Below, piece by piece: positions 1 to 10,008 of a DNA stretch of 64,000 bases; the stretch's first letter is position 1; each line of letters begins with the position of its first letter. Position numbers and translations under genes: made by a program. Below the pieces are notes generated by a model, which saw only the letters and a list, made by a program, of their open reading frames with translations, did no database searches and was not told the DNA's origin. This stretch comes from Diospyros lotus (Eukaryota; Streptophyta; Magnoliopsida; Ericales; Ebenaceae): the NCBI RefSeq assembly GCF_014633365.1, contig NC_068339.1, positions 10,377,925 through 10,441,924 of the forward strand, given 5' to 3'.

Positions 1-610
1 TTTTTTTGGACTTTTAGTTACTGGTTTGGGGGTTTTTTGTTTGTTGTTGGCACCATTATTTTTCTCATTTCTTGTTTCTTCATGTTGCCATTCTTTGTTA
101 TGTTATTGCCATTCTTTGTCATATTGGGATTCATTACCTATTCTTTTTGAAACATCTCGGGTTGTATAAGGAAAGGAAATGAGGCTGTTAAAATTGCTGT
201 TCTTTACTTATTTTCGCAAATTTCTAGGTATGTATTTTTTATTCCAACATTATTTAGTTGTGTAATGTGATAGAAATGAATTACATGTTGAATTAGCTGC
301 TTTATAATAAAAGGAAAAAATTATAAACCAAACACATTTTCATTTTCAAATAATTAGTAGAAGTGGACAGAATGGGATACCTTGTCCCATTCTATCCCTT
401 AATTTTTCATTTTAAATTACAACCCCTTAGAAGTGAATTCCATTTTTCAGTATTCATTTTCATATAATTAGTAGAATTAGGAGGATGATAGAATTTTAAT
501 TGCAGCCCCTTAATTTTTCTTTTAAATTACAATATTGTAAGTTAATCACAAGAAGACATTTTAACTCACTGTTTTAATACATATTAATTACAATTGTATT
601 AATTTTAGAT

Positions 611-2899
611 GGCTAGAAAAAAAAAAACACTAGTAACGCCACAAACATCCCTAGTAGTATGGATGATAGTTCAAGACCTACACCAATAGTACCAAGTCAA
701 GGTAGTCAATCTCAAGCTGATAGAAGTGCAACATCACTAGGAAAGGCAAAGAGAAAAACAATAAGAGCTAGGTCAGATGTATGGAATCATTTTACTAAGT
801 TTACAAATGCAGAGGGTAGATTAAAGAAAGATGCAACTATTGTTCTAGGGAGTTCCACTATGATCCCAAAAAAAAATGGGACTACGACTCTAAAAAATCA
901 TATAGGAACATGTAAAAAACACCCTCATGCTTTGGAAACCCACCAAATGCAATTAAACTTGCAACCAACTTCAACGACAACGGGGGCTGGGAGAGAGGGC
1001 GAGAGTATGGGATTGGTAAATTGGAAATTTGATCAAGTGTTTGCTAGAAAGGCTTTAGCTCGCATGGTGATGATAGGTGAGATGCATTTCAAATTTGTTA
1101 AGCGTGAGAGGTTTAGGCACTTCATTAACGTGATTTGTCCAAAATTTCGGATTCCTTCACGTTGGATAATTTCTCGTGATTGTTTTGAATTATTTAATGA
1201 AGGGAGGTTGAAATTGATGAACGAGGTAAAAAATGCATGTCAAAGAGTTTGCTTAACCACTGACACATGGACCTCCATTCAAAGGATTAATTATGTGCTT
1301 GACAACGCACTATATTGAAAATAATTGGACACTAAAGAAAAAAAATTTAAATTTTTGTCCAATATATAGTCACAAGGGTGATGCTATTGCTATGGCAATT
1401 GAGAAGTGTCTAATGGGGTGGAAACTTGATAGAGTTTTGACTTTGACAGTAGATAATGCTAGTTCAAATGATGTTGTTGTGGGTAACTTCAGGAAAAAAA
1501 TGGCAAAATAGGATGCTAGCATTATGAGTGGCAATTATTTACATATCAGGTGTAGGGCTCATATAATAAATTTGGTTGTGCAACATGGGTTGAAAGAGCT
1601 AGATGAATCAATAACAAGAGTTAGAGATGCAGTTAGATATATTAGACAATCTCCAGCAAGATTAAGAAAATTCAAAGAATGTGTGAAAGTGGAAAAAATA
1701 GAATCTAAGGGCCTATTGTCGTTGGATGTTGTAACTAGATGGAACTCCACATACTTGATGTTAAAGACTGCTCAAAAGTTTGAGAGGGCTTTTGAGAGAT
1801 TTGATGAGGAAGAGCCATGTTTTATGCTTGATCTTGGTACAAGTAGTTGGAATAATGACCTGCAACAGGTTATTACTATTGATAGGAGACCCAAGCCAGA
1901 GGATTGGACGATGGTCAAAATGTTTGTTAGAGTGTTGCAACAATTTTATGAGCTTACTTTGCGGGTTTCAGGTACTTCATACGTCACCTCCAACATTTTT
2001 TTCCATGAGATTAGTACTGTTCATTGTCTCTTACATGGGTGGCAGGAGGGTGACGATCTTAAGTTGAGTGAGATGGCTGGAAAAATGAAAGAAAAGTTTG
2101 ATAAATATTAGGGGGGATCCAGAAAAATAAATCACATGCTTTACATTGCTGTGGTGTTTGATCCTAGGCACAAGTTAGAGTTTATGGAGTATGCACTTCA
2201 GGAGATGTATCCAGGTGAGAAAGGGGTTGTTACAGTTTTGTCCTTGAAAAATGTCGTATATGCTTTGTATGAAGAATATAAGAAAAAATTGGCACCTCAA
2301 GGTGAAGTAGGAGAGCGGTCTCAAGTGTCTACTCCACTTGCTGTGGAGAATGTTGAGAAGGGAAAATCTGGCAGACCAAACTTGCTTAGTTCTCGTTTCA
2401 AGAAGTATAAGTATGCCAGTGGTAGTGGGTCTACAACTGTGCCTTCAGAATGGGATAAGTATTTAAGTGAAGTGTGTGAGGAGGAAACTGATGACTTTGA
2501 CATTTTGAATTGGTGGAAAGTTAATTGTCATCGATTTCCTATTTTATCTTTCATGGCTCGGGATGTGTTGGCAATTCCAGTTTCTACTGTTGCATCCGAG
2601 TCTACTTTTAGCACAAGGGGTCGAGTACTTGATCCATTTAGGAGTTCTCTTTCTCCTAAAGTGGTTGAATGTCTGATTTGTACGCAAGATTGGCTTTGGT
2701 CATCTACCACCCCAATGAGTGTTGAAGAAGATTTGGATCATGTTGAACAACTTGAAGAAGGTAAACTCATTGTTACTCTTTTTTTTTTTTTTAATTTTAG
2801 TTCAATACTTTTTACTTTTAAATTATTTAATTAATTTTGTGTATTGTTTTAGAATTGGCAAAGGTTATTGTTGACAGCCTCACACCTATGGAAATTTAG
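611..2899 (+). pseudogene. hAT transposase (BED zinc finger plus hAT dimerisation domain), pseudogene
   Basis: The reading frame runs in four blocks. The first (659-1318) is BED-like, with VWNHFTKF and NGTTTLKNHIGTCKKH, then TTDTWTSIQ. A frameshift near 1290 moves into the frame CLTTHYIENNWTLKKK. That frame continues through 1293-2834, broken by in-frame stops at 1509-1511 and 2109-2111. Catalytic-core landmarks include VDNASSND, CRAHIINLVVQ and TRWNSTYLML. The C-terminal dimerisation domain is well preserved (DFDILNWWK, ARDVLAIPVSTVASESTFS, LSPKVVECLICTQDWL). A last intron is visible at 2761-2852 (GTAAAC to TTTTAG), joining to a short final exon that stops at 2897-2899. Normal length for this family is about 650-700 aa, so little is missing; decay is by point changes and small indels. 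The start at 611 is chosen because a splice-acceptor-like TTTTAG precedes it. Confidence 0.85.
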
Positions 2900-4760
2900 A
2901 TTTTGAAGACTCGTGCATTTGTAAGTAAGAGAATTTGAACCTCTTAGTATTTCAATATCTATTGGTTATTTGTTTTGCTTTGGTTGACTATGTTTGAGGT
3001 TTTTTTTTAAATTACCAGCATTCTATGCCATAACCAGTTCTGAAAATTTGTTTTTAATTTCTATCACTCTATGAGTATTTGGAATGTTTGCTGTTGTTTC
3101 TAATGTTTCTAAAATGTTTTATTGATTTGCAATCTTGAGAACACTCAGAATTATCACTATTAGTAGGCATGGTGAAAAGAAAATTCATGCCAAATTTCAA
3201 GTATATTAATAGAAGGAATTGATTGCATATAGAAGATTTAGTACGATGAGATCCCACCTAGTGAAATTGGAACTTGTGATTAATTATTTTAGAAACCATA
3301 AGAAGTTCCATGTAACTGCTAGAAACCCAAGGTGGTTGCTGATGTAGTTTTCTCTACTATATACCCATACTATTAAGACTGCATTTGCAATAGATGAAAG
3401 AAATAGTGTGCTCTTCATTTTTGCCTTGGCTTTTTTGTTCTCTGCCAAGTGTTCAGAAGTTTTCTCTTGTGTTTTCATTTTGGGAATGATTGATCTAATG
3501 CAAGTTAAGGTGTTGCCTAACATAGTTTGACTGACACAATGCTTCGATCATTGATATTTGTCTTGTAAGAAATGGACATCTTTTTTCTATTGACTGGCAC
3601 TGCAAAAGGTTGTTAACATCTAGCTTATTGGGTTGTATCAAGTTCATCTTGGCAAACCAAAGAGCCTTAATAGGTAACTGAAGTATCCTGAAATCTCATT
3701 CTATTGTTCTATCTTCTTCAAACTAGTTGGAGTAGCCACTCAGGGATCCATACTGATGGATCACAGCAAATTTTATTGGCCTTTTGCCTTAAGGTCTGTG
3801 CTTTACAGGAAATTTTATTAGCCTTTTACAGTAAGTTTCCTGTCTTGTTAGATGGCTGCTTTGCTACATAAGGGTCATTCAGATGCAATGTTGCATACAC
3901 CCAGTCCATCTTGGCAAGGCAATGAGCCTTAAAGGGGCTGTGAATAGCTTTGAATGTTAATGGAGTTACATTAATGTCTTTCTTAATTATTTCCTTTAAA
4001 CTGTAGTTGCAGATCAGGGGAGATGAAACATGACACTTTGCATTAGCATCCCTTGTGCTTTGCCTGCTTGTGTTTTAATTGTTATTGATTTCTCCTGGGT
4101 TAGTGAAGATGAAACATTAAACTTGGCATTAGCAATACCTCCATGTCCTTAGGTATCACCAAACCAGCTTTTATGTGCTTCCTTCTCCTATCCCAATTTG
4201 AATGGGTGCTGGCCATCAGCATGCGATAGCACAATAGGTTATTTTTTAACAGTCGTTTCCTACAAAGGGTACTGTGATAGCTAGATACATGTTTTTATGG
4301 GAAGTTTGTCTTGTGACAAAGCAAGAACCTAAAGAAGGCAGTGAAGTGACTTGCATCTAAGTCTCTCAAGATGAAAAGATGATAAAATTGGCATTTCTTG
4401 GTTTTAGTGTATTATGGGATTGAGTGTAAAATCTTCAATTGATTGCATATGGAACTTGTGAAATAATTAGAAACATAATTAATTGAGATCACATTCATCC
4501 TTTTTTGTGTGTGTGGTTATTTTGTTTTAGGACTTGTTACTCTTTTTGGATTGATTCCAACTAAGAGTATATACAAATGCTTGCATCACATTGGCATTTT
4601 TAATGAGTTATTGCTACTTTAATATGATACACATACCTGTAGCTAGTATGGACAATAATGGAAAATCATATGGGCTAAGTATAATGAAATACAGACTATT
4701 AACATTAAGAGTGTTGGAGCAGATTATGAGGTTTGATTCATTGTTCCTTTTTCATCTCAG
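2900..4760 (+). other. non-coding 3' segment of the hAT element with decayed internal repeats
   Basis: No credible coding region is visible. Related phrases recur at spacings of a few hundred bases: 'cttggcaaaccaaagagcct' near 3650, 'cttggcaaggcaatgagcct' near 3910 and 'cttgtgacaaagcaagaacc' near 4310. A second set is 'gatgaaacatgacactttgc' near 4022, 'gatgaaacattaaacttggc' near 4108 and 'gatgaaaagatgataaaatt' near 4370. This suggests an old tandem duplication that has diverged strongly. It could be intronic host DNA carried by the transposon. Confidence 0.45.
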
Positions 4761-4832
4761 GTTACTGATGGAGAGAGATTACCTTTGGCAGTGAAGGAAT
4801 TGGGGTCCTGTGGCTGTGATCTTTACCCACAA
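4761..4832 (+). pseudogene. isolated exon-like fragment inside the hAT element
   Basis: Exactly 72 nt (24 codons, phase 0 at both ends) lie between a good 3' splice site (TTTTTCATCTCAG) and a good 5' splice site (CAA/GTGAGT). The translation begins VTDGERLPLAVKELGSCG and is free of stops. It sits between the transposase and the hAT 3' end, so it may be a captured host exon. I do not recognise the parent gene, and no partner exons are evident nearby. It may also be chance. Confidence 0.4.
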
Positions 4833-5141
4833 GTGAGTTGGTCTTCCTTTGCCCTCTGTAGCAGGGTATTAGATATAATATATTATGGTATTTTAATACT
4901 AGTGAGCATGTATGTTCAAGGAAGTGGAACTGCTACTATTTTATTTTATAGGCTGATGGAGATATATGTGTGTGTGCGCGAGTGTGTAAATGCCATGCTT
5001 TCGTTTTCTAGTGGTATAACTTTAATACAGTTCAACATTGAGATGCTGGAATTTGTTTGTGGCATATGCTTTAGGTGTGTTTGATTGCTTACGAAACTTG
5101 CATATTTCGGTTGTGTCTAAATTGCTTAAACTCTACTGTTA

Positions 5142-5500
5142 TATAGTGGTCGGTTCAGTTTTAATCGGTTATATAGTGGTCGGTTCGGTTTTAATCGGTT
5201 ATATAGTGGTTGGTTCGGTTTTAATCGGTTATATAGTGGTCGGTTCAGTTTTAATCAGTTATATAGTGGTCGGTTCGGTTTTAATCAATTATATAGTGGT
5301 CGGTTATCGGTTCGATTTTTTATTTTAGGCCAAATGTCGGTTATCGGTTCGGTTCAGTTAGGATATTTTAGGATTCAGTTATTCGGTTTCGGTTAGTTCG
5401 ATTATATCATTGTTGGCGATCGGTTCGGTTCGGTTAGTGTTCTCGGTTTCGATTTTTTATTTTTGGGTGGTTCGGTTCGATTATAACCGATTACAAACCC
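5142..5500 (+). repeat. CGGTT-rich tandem repeat, subterminal region of the hAT element
   Basis: A 30-bp unit beginning TTATATAGTGGTCGGTTCGG is repeated about five times in tandem from 5142 to about 5310, with few changes. Irregular CGGTTCGGTT and CGGTTATCGGTT motifs follow to about 5500. Clusters of short repeated motifs just inside the ends are typical of hAT transposase-binding regions. A short ORF over the repeat (VVGSVLIGYI repeated) is a by-product of a period divisible by three. Confidence 0.85.
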
Positions 5501-5549
5501 CTATCCCTACAAAGTTCGCGTAGACTCATTAGGACAAGTTGTTTCGATC

Positions 5550-5880
5550 TTTATTTATAATAATTTAATAAAATAATTTTTTAGATAATAAAAATTTCAT
5601 CTGAAAAATCTACATTGAGCTAGACATTAAAAAAAAAATAAGTGAATTTTTAATTTACAAAACTTGGTTGTAAATTTATCATATTTTTTACTTATTCAAT
5701 TTTTATATTTTTAGATTTTTTTTCTCTTATCTATATTATTAATTAAAAAATATTTATTTTTTAAATTTAAATATAAAATTTTAATTATTAATTTTATATC
5801 TCAAAAAATAAAAAAAATATAATATTTATTTATATTATTAAATACCATTAAATTAACTCTTACCTAAAACTACATATATG
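5550..5880 (+). repeat. dispersed AT-rich repeat, copy A
   Basis: This segment is clearly related to 27675-28005 and 28385-28625. Shared strings in the same order include AAAATAATTTTTTA, AAAATTTCATCT, ATTAAAAAATA, TATTTATTTATATTATTA and a closing TAACTCTTA followed by a 'catacat'-type end. Only the downstream 330 bp of the family is present here, starting about 40 bp after the hAT 3' end. No coding content. Confidence 0.65.
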
Positions 5881-5935
5881 CAGAAGACAACCTGGCATTG
5901 CGGAAACCATAAACAAAAATAAAATAAGAGGCAAT

Positions 5936-5993
5936 GAAGTCAAAACATAGGGGTTGAACGCAATTAAGTCAAAACAGGGGGGTTGAACGAAGA
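5936..5993 (+). repeat. 29-bp tandem duplication
   Basis: Two adjacent units share AAGTCAAAACA followed by GGGGTTGAACG, at a period of 29 bp, and lead into a short (GA)n run. No function is apparent. Confidence 0.75.
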
Positions 5994-6084
5994 GAGAGAG
6001 AGAGAGATGGGTCAAACCAACACGTTGACATAATTGCAACCCTTGCAAGCAATTAAATATACTGTTCAATTATTGATTATATTA

Positions 6085-6260
6085 TTTTATATATATACAA
6101 GTAAGCGACAGGCAGCCGCCGCCGCCGGAGGCTGATTGATTGAACTTGTTTTTAGTGCTCCTTCGCCTGGGCTTCCCAGTTTCAACTCTCTCATTCGTCA
6201 GCAAATGAGCGTCAGAATGAGGAGTGAGAAAGTGCGTCACCCTCGGCATAGACGGAGGAC
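6085..6260 (+). promoter_or_regulatory. possible promoter or 5'-leader remnant with a GCC-repeat
   Basis: A TATA-like TTATATATATAC at 6087 is followed by GCAGCCGCCGCCGCCGG and a GC-richer stretch of about 150 bp with short ORFs only. It stands out from the AT-rich surroundings and could be the start of a lost or unrecognised gene. No protein family is evident. Confidence 0.2.
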
Positions 6261-6526
6261 ATGTCCTTGACGCGACGCTTTATCTTCTTCCTGCTTCTTT
6301 CGCTTCGCTTCTTTTCAATTCTCTTCTTTTCTTTTCAAGAGCTCAAAATTGTAAAAACTGTTTCAAAACACAGTTTCTTCACCTACTCCCCATGGTTTTC
6401 CCAGTTTCAACTCTACAGAATTTTCAATGTTTTGAATTAAGGTGGGAAAGTGTGAATTCAAATCTGGATGTGTTTTTGAAGTTTAATTTATATTTTTGTT
6501 TTTATATTTATATATATTTTTTTAAT

Positions 6527-6922
6527 TAATTATTTAAACTTTTTATTATTTTAATTACAATCATCTAATTATATTTTTGAGTCAATTTATCTAATGTATT
6601 TTTATATTTTCTTCATGTAACAATTTAATTTTTTTATTATTTCGATTATATTCCTATATCTATATTTTTTAATTAATTTAATTTTAGTACCTTGATATAT
6701 AAAAAAATGTTAAATTAACTCATATCATCACTTTACATTTTTTTAGACATCAAAATATAAGAGTTAAATTAATTCCAAAATATAGGTACATGAGTGTAAT
6801 TGAACCAGTGAAAAGTTTGAATTGTCACATAAAAAAAAGATGTCAAAATATAAAAATTAAATTGATTCAAAAATACATATTTAGGAGTGTAATTCAAATA
6901 ATAAAAATTTTAAATAAAAATA
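6527..6922. mobile_element. fold-back (long inverted repeat) AT-rich element, MITE-like
   Basis: Two arms of about 185 bp (6527-6710 and 6735-6922) are imperfect reverse complements around a 24-nt loop. For example TTTTTATTATTTTAATTACA near 6541 matches the reverse of 'tgtaattcaaataataaaaa' near 6887, and ATATAAAAAAATGT matches ACATTTTTTTAGAC at the loop edges. Arm identity is roughly three quarters by eye. No ORF is present. The structure fits a MITE or fold-back element; termini and target duplication are not resolved. Confidence 0.65.
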
Positions 6923-9339
6923 CAAGAACAAAAATATGAGTTTGATTGTGTTTGATATTTGAGAAACACTTCCTCATAAAGTATCATTCTATTTTATTGC
7001 TCGCATCAAGCAACTCTTAGGTTACCCGAAACAGGCAAAATGAGAGGCTATGTTGCATGGAAACAGCTTGGAGAAGTCGTTTTTCCTATTTCTAAAATAT
7101 TTCTTATTCTCATTTTGGACCCTATTTATATTTATTTTATTAAAAAAATATTTATTTTCATATTTTCATATCATATAAAAAAATATTTTTTATTTTCATT
7201 TCGCGTAATATAAATGAGAAAGAGGAAGCATGAGCCCCATCAGGGCCACTCCGTTTGCATTATACATCAGGCAATATGATAGGATCAGAAAGTATCCAAA
7301 AATTTCAACATCGCCATTATGTGCATAATAAACATTAACTATTAATAATTTAAAATATCATACTTAAGTGAATATATATAATGCAAAATATCATAATAAC
7401 ATTTACTATTTTAAATTATTTTTGTCATTTTTACAGTCAATAACATTTGGTTAGACGGAATTGCTTTGAATGAAAAGGGAAAAGAGTAGATGGAATGAAA
7501 TGACTATTATGTTTGGTACAGCTAAAAATAGAAATAGAATGAATAACTCATTTCAATATTATGTTTCATACTTTTTATATGAAGATAAAAATATAATTAT
7601 GTAAAAAAAAAAAGAAAAGAGCTGGGTGGGTTTATTTTTATTTTGTATAGTTAAAATATTTGGCTTGCATTTCTTTTATTATTTTTTTTTTATAAAAAAT
7701 CACTTTATTCACTAATGAAATTTCTAAAAATGCTGTTACCACAAATAAGATTTTGTTATATTGATCTGTTTCATTCATTCATACTAATAATTTCATTGGT
7801 TAATAGTTTTTTTTTATTTTATAATTTAAAAATCATCCACTGTGTTTTTCTCTCTCTCTTTTTTTTTTTTCTTTTCTAAATATGAATCTTAATTTGTGGT
7901 TGAAAAAAAAAAAGACATAATTAAGCTTGTTGCCTAGGTATTTGGTTTTGTATTAGTGATGCCAACTTAAATTATGGACTATTAATAAGTCTAATCCAAT
8001 TTAATAATAAAGGAATTTAATTCTAGTGTAAGTAAAAATTTAGAAATAAGAGAGACATATATAGTAAGAGAGACAAGGGGGTTAGATTTTAAATTTGTGA
8101 AAATATGTTTGATTTGAATTTTTTTTTTTAACATATGAATTAGAATATATAATTAGATAAAATAATATATATATATATTTAATCATATTAGGATAAGATA
8201 TGTATTTGAGGAGTATTTTAAATACTTTACACATTTTTTTATATATATAGGTATTCTTTAATAAAGTTTAACAAATATCCACAATAATATACACGTTGCC
8301 ATTTTACTCTTATTTTATCCAATGAGAGTACAAGATCAAGTAATATATCTAATTAAAAGTTTTTTTTAAAAGGCTACAAATATAAAATTAAATCATTACA
8401 AATTTCTCTCCATTAATTATTCATACTTTTTCTAGACTACAAAAAAAATATTATCTTAACCCACACCTACTTAATATTGATAGTAAGTGTGTGTTATAAT
8501 ACCATTTCTAACATTACAATAATTACTAGGTTATAGAGATGCATGTTAAACTGGTCAGGCTGTGCTGGGAGAAGGTATCTGGCCTTCAACACAACCCACG
8601 TACTAGTAAGGTATGCTTCTGAATATTGAATTGAATAATAATAATATCATCAGTTCTATTAATTTAGACATGTTAAGACGGGCTAAACGACCATTGAGTT
8701 GTGCTATTAGCTCTAGTGCAGTACAATTTGTATGAAATATTTGTTATTATTATTATCATTGTTATTATTTGAAAGTGTTTACTGAATGTGATTTATTATA
8801 TATAAAACTAAGTAATATCTCTAAAACCTTCTCAAGACTATAAATTTGAGATTTTAGGTCGTGACAGATCATATGAAATGTAAATACCTAATTGTGGTGT
8901 AAGTGATAACAGAGACTTGAAAGAGATTTTTGAGAGACCTTGGTGTGTGATAAATTAAAAGAAATTTTAAAATAAAAGGCTAAACTATTAACAGTAGAAA
9001 AAGTTTTGCCCAAAGTGACATTTGTACAACCCTAGTAAACAACTCAGTAGAAATTATTAACAGTTTTGGTGGAATTACCGAAATTGGGGTTGGTTACACC
9101 GTGTGTGGGTTTATGAATTATGAGGCCCAGGCCCAGGCCCTTGGAGCTTTACTATCTATGTGGGCTGAGGGTTCAAAAAGAGGTCCAAAATCAAACGCTC
9201 CAAAAGAAAAAGAGCAAACATACCTAAATTTCGGAGAGAATATTCAATTAGTATCATCATGCTTCTTTATCCTGTATTCACTCGTCCCTAATTGGTACAT
9301 AACCAAAATTTATTAATTAAATATAAATATAATCTCGGG
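6923..9339. other. AT-rich intergenic sequence
   Basis: This stretch is low-complexity A/T runs with short (AT)n tracts (for example near 8165) and no ORF with recognisable similarity. Nothing else can be supported. Confidence 0.6.
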
Positions 9340-9413
9340 TTGGGGGGGGGGGGGGGGGGGATCTTGTACTTGTCTTCTAACTGTCCCCCCCCCCCCCCCC
9401 CCCCCCCCCCCAA
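9340..9413. repeat. inverted homopolymer pair: G19 and C27 flanking a 24-nt spacer
   Basis: G19 (9342-9360) preceded by TT is followed after 24 nt by C27 (9385-9411) and AA. The two tracts are perfect complements, and the flanking TT/AA extends the stem. It could form a very stable hairpin or a G-quadruplex/i-motif. It lies about 300 bp upstream of the CPN20 leader. Exact tract lengths are error-prone in sequencing. Confidence 0.8.
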
Positions 9414-9704
9414 GTAGAAATATAACAAAAATCTGTTAATATAAATAAATAAAATTGGATTGGGAACCTTGGGCCTGTCCCGATCCCGGGATATATCATC
9501 ATCAATACGGTAATAAGGACCCGTTGAAGATAGATTGGGGAGAACAGGATTTTAACGAAAACAGCCCGTTATCCGATTGGGCCGGTCCAAACCCAATTCA
9601 TGGTTGGGCTGGGTTTGTAGCCGTAGCCCTAGCCGTAACAGAGCCGGTAGCTACCCACCGCCGTGGTAAACGACAACACCCTACCCTACTTGCACAGGTA
9701 AATT

Positions 9705-9705
<1 letters not shown>

Positions 9706-9739
<34 letters not shown>

Positions 9740-10008
9740 CATCCAAGCAAAGCTTTGCTACCAATTTCTAGAACCCTCTTTATCTCTTTTATAAAACCTA
9801 TCCTTCTTCCTTTCCTTGCCCTGCCGAACTTGCTAGGGTTTTGCATTATCTTCTTCTGCGCGCATTCCCGCTTTGGTCACTCGATTCTTTCAAATCTGAA
9901 GGTACGTTGTCTTGTTGCTTGCGAATTTGTATGTGTATACCAGGCGTGTGGCAATCCAATGGTAGTTTTGTTTTTTGTGGGCTTTGCAGTTAGGGTTTTG
10001 CTTCAGGA
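9706..10008 (+). promoter_or_regulatory. CPN20 5' leader with (CT)n tract and a leader intron
   Basis: A (CT)n tract at 9706-9736, common in plant leaders and core promoters, precedes a non-coding exon ending at 9901. An intron at 9902-9989 (GTACGT to TTTGCAG) is followed by a 19-nt leader exon joined to the ATG at 10009. The AGGGTTTT motifs near 9833 and 9992 resemble reversed telo-boxes, which are seen in many plant housekeeping leaders. The transcription start is not determined. Confidence 0.55.

Larger units (their letters stand above)
1..5512 (+). mobile_element. hAT-superfamily DNA transposon, decayed, 5' end outside the window
   Basis: The stretch holds a BED-finger/hAT transposase remnant (611-2899), a long non-coding 3' part, and a terminal zone rich in CGGTT/CGGTTCGGTT repeats (5142-5500). 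It ends in CCCTATCCCTA at about 5512, which looks like the 3' terminal inverted repeat of Ac/Tip100-like plant hAT elements. Bases 1-610 are AT-rich leader or intron: a TTTTAG acceptor sits directly before the probable ATG at 611. The matching 5' terminus and the 8-bp target duplication cannot be checked because they lie upstream of the window. The transposase has a frameshift and in-frame stops, so the copy is not autonomous. The class is well supported; the exact 3' boundary is an inference from the terminal motif. Confidence 0.8.

Noticed and set aside
5038..5328. 96-codon ORF with repeated VVGSVLIGYI
   Set aside because: Produced by the 30-bp tandem repeat of the hAT subterminal region.
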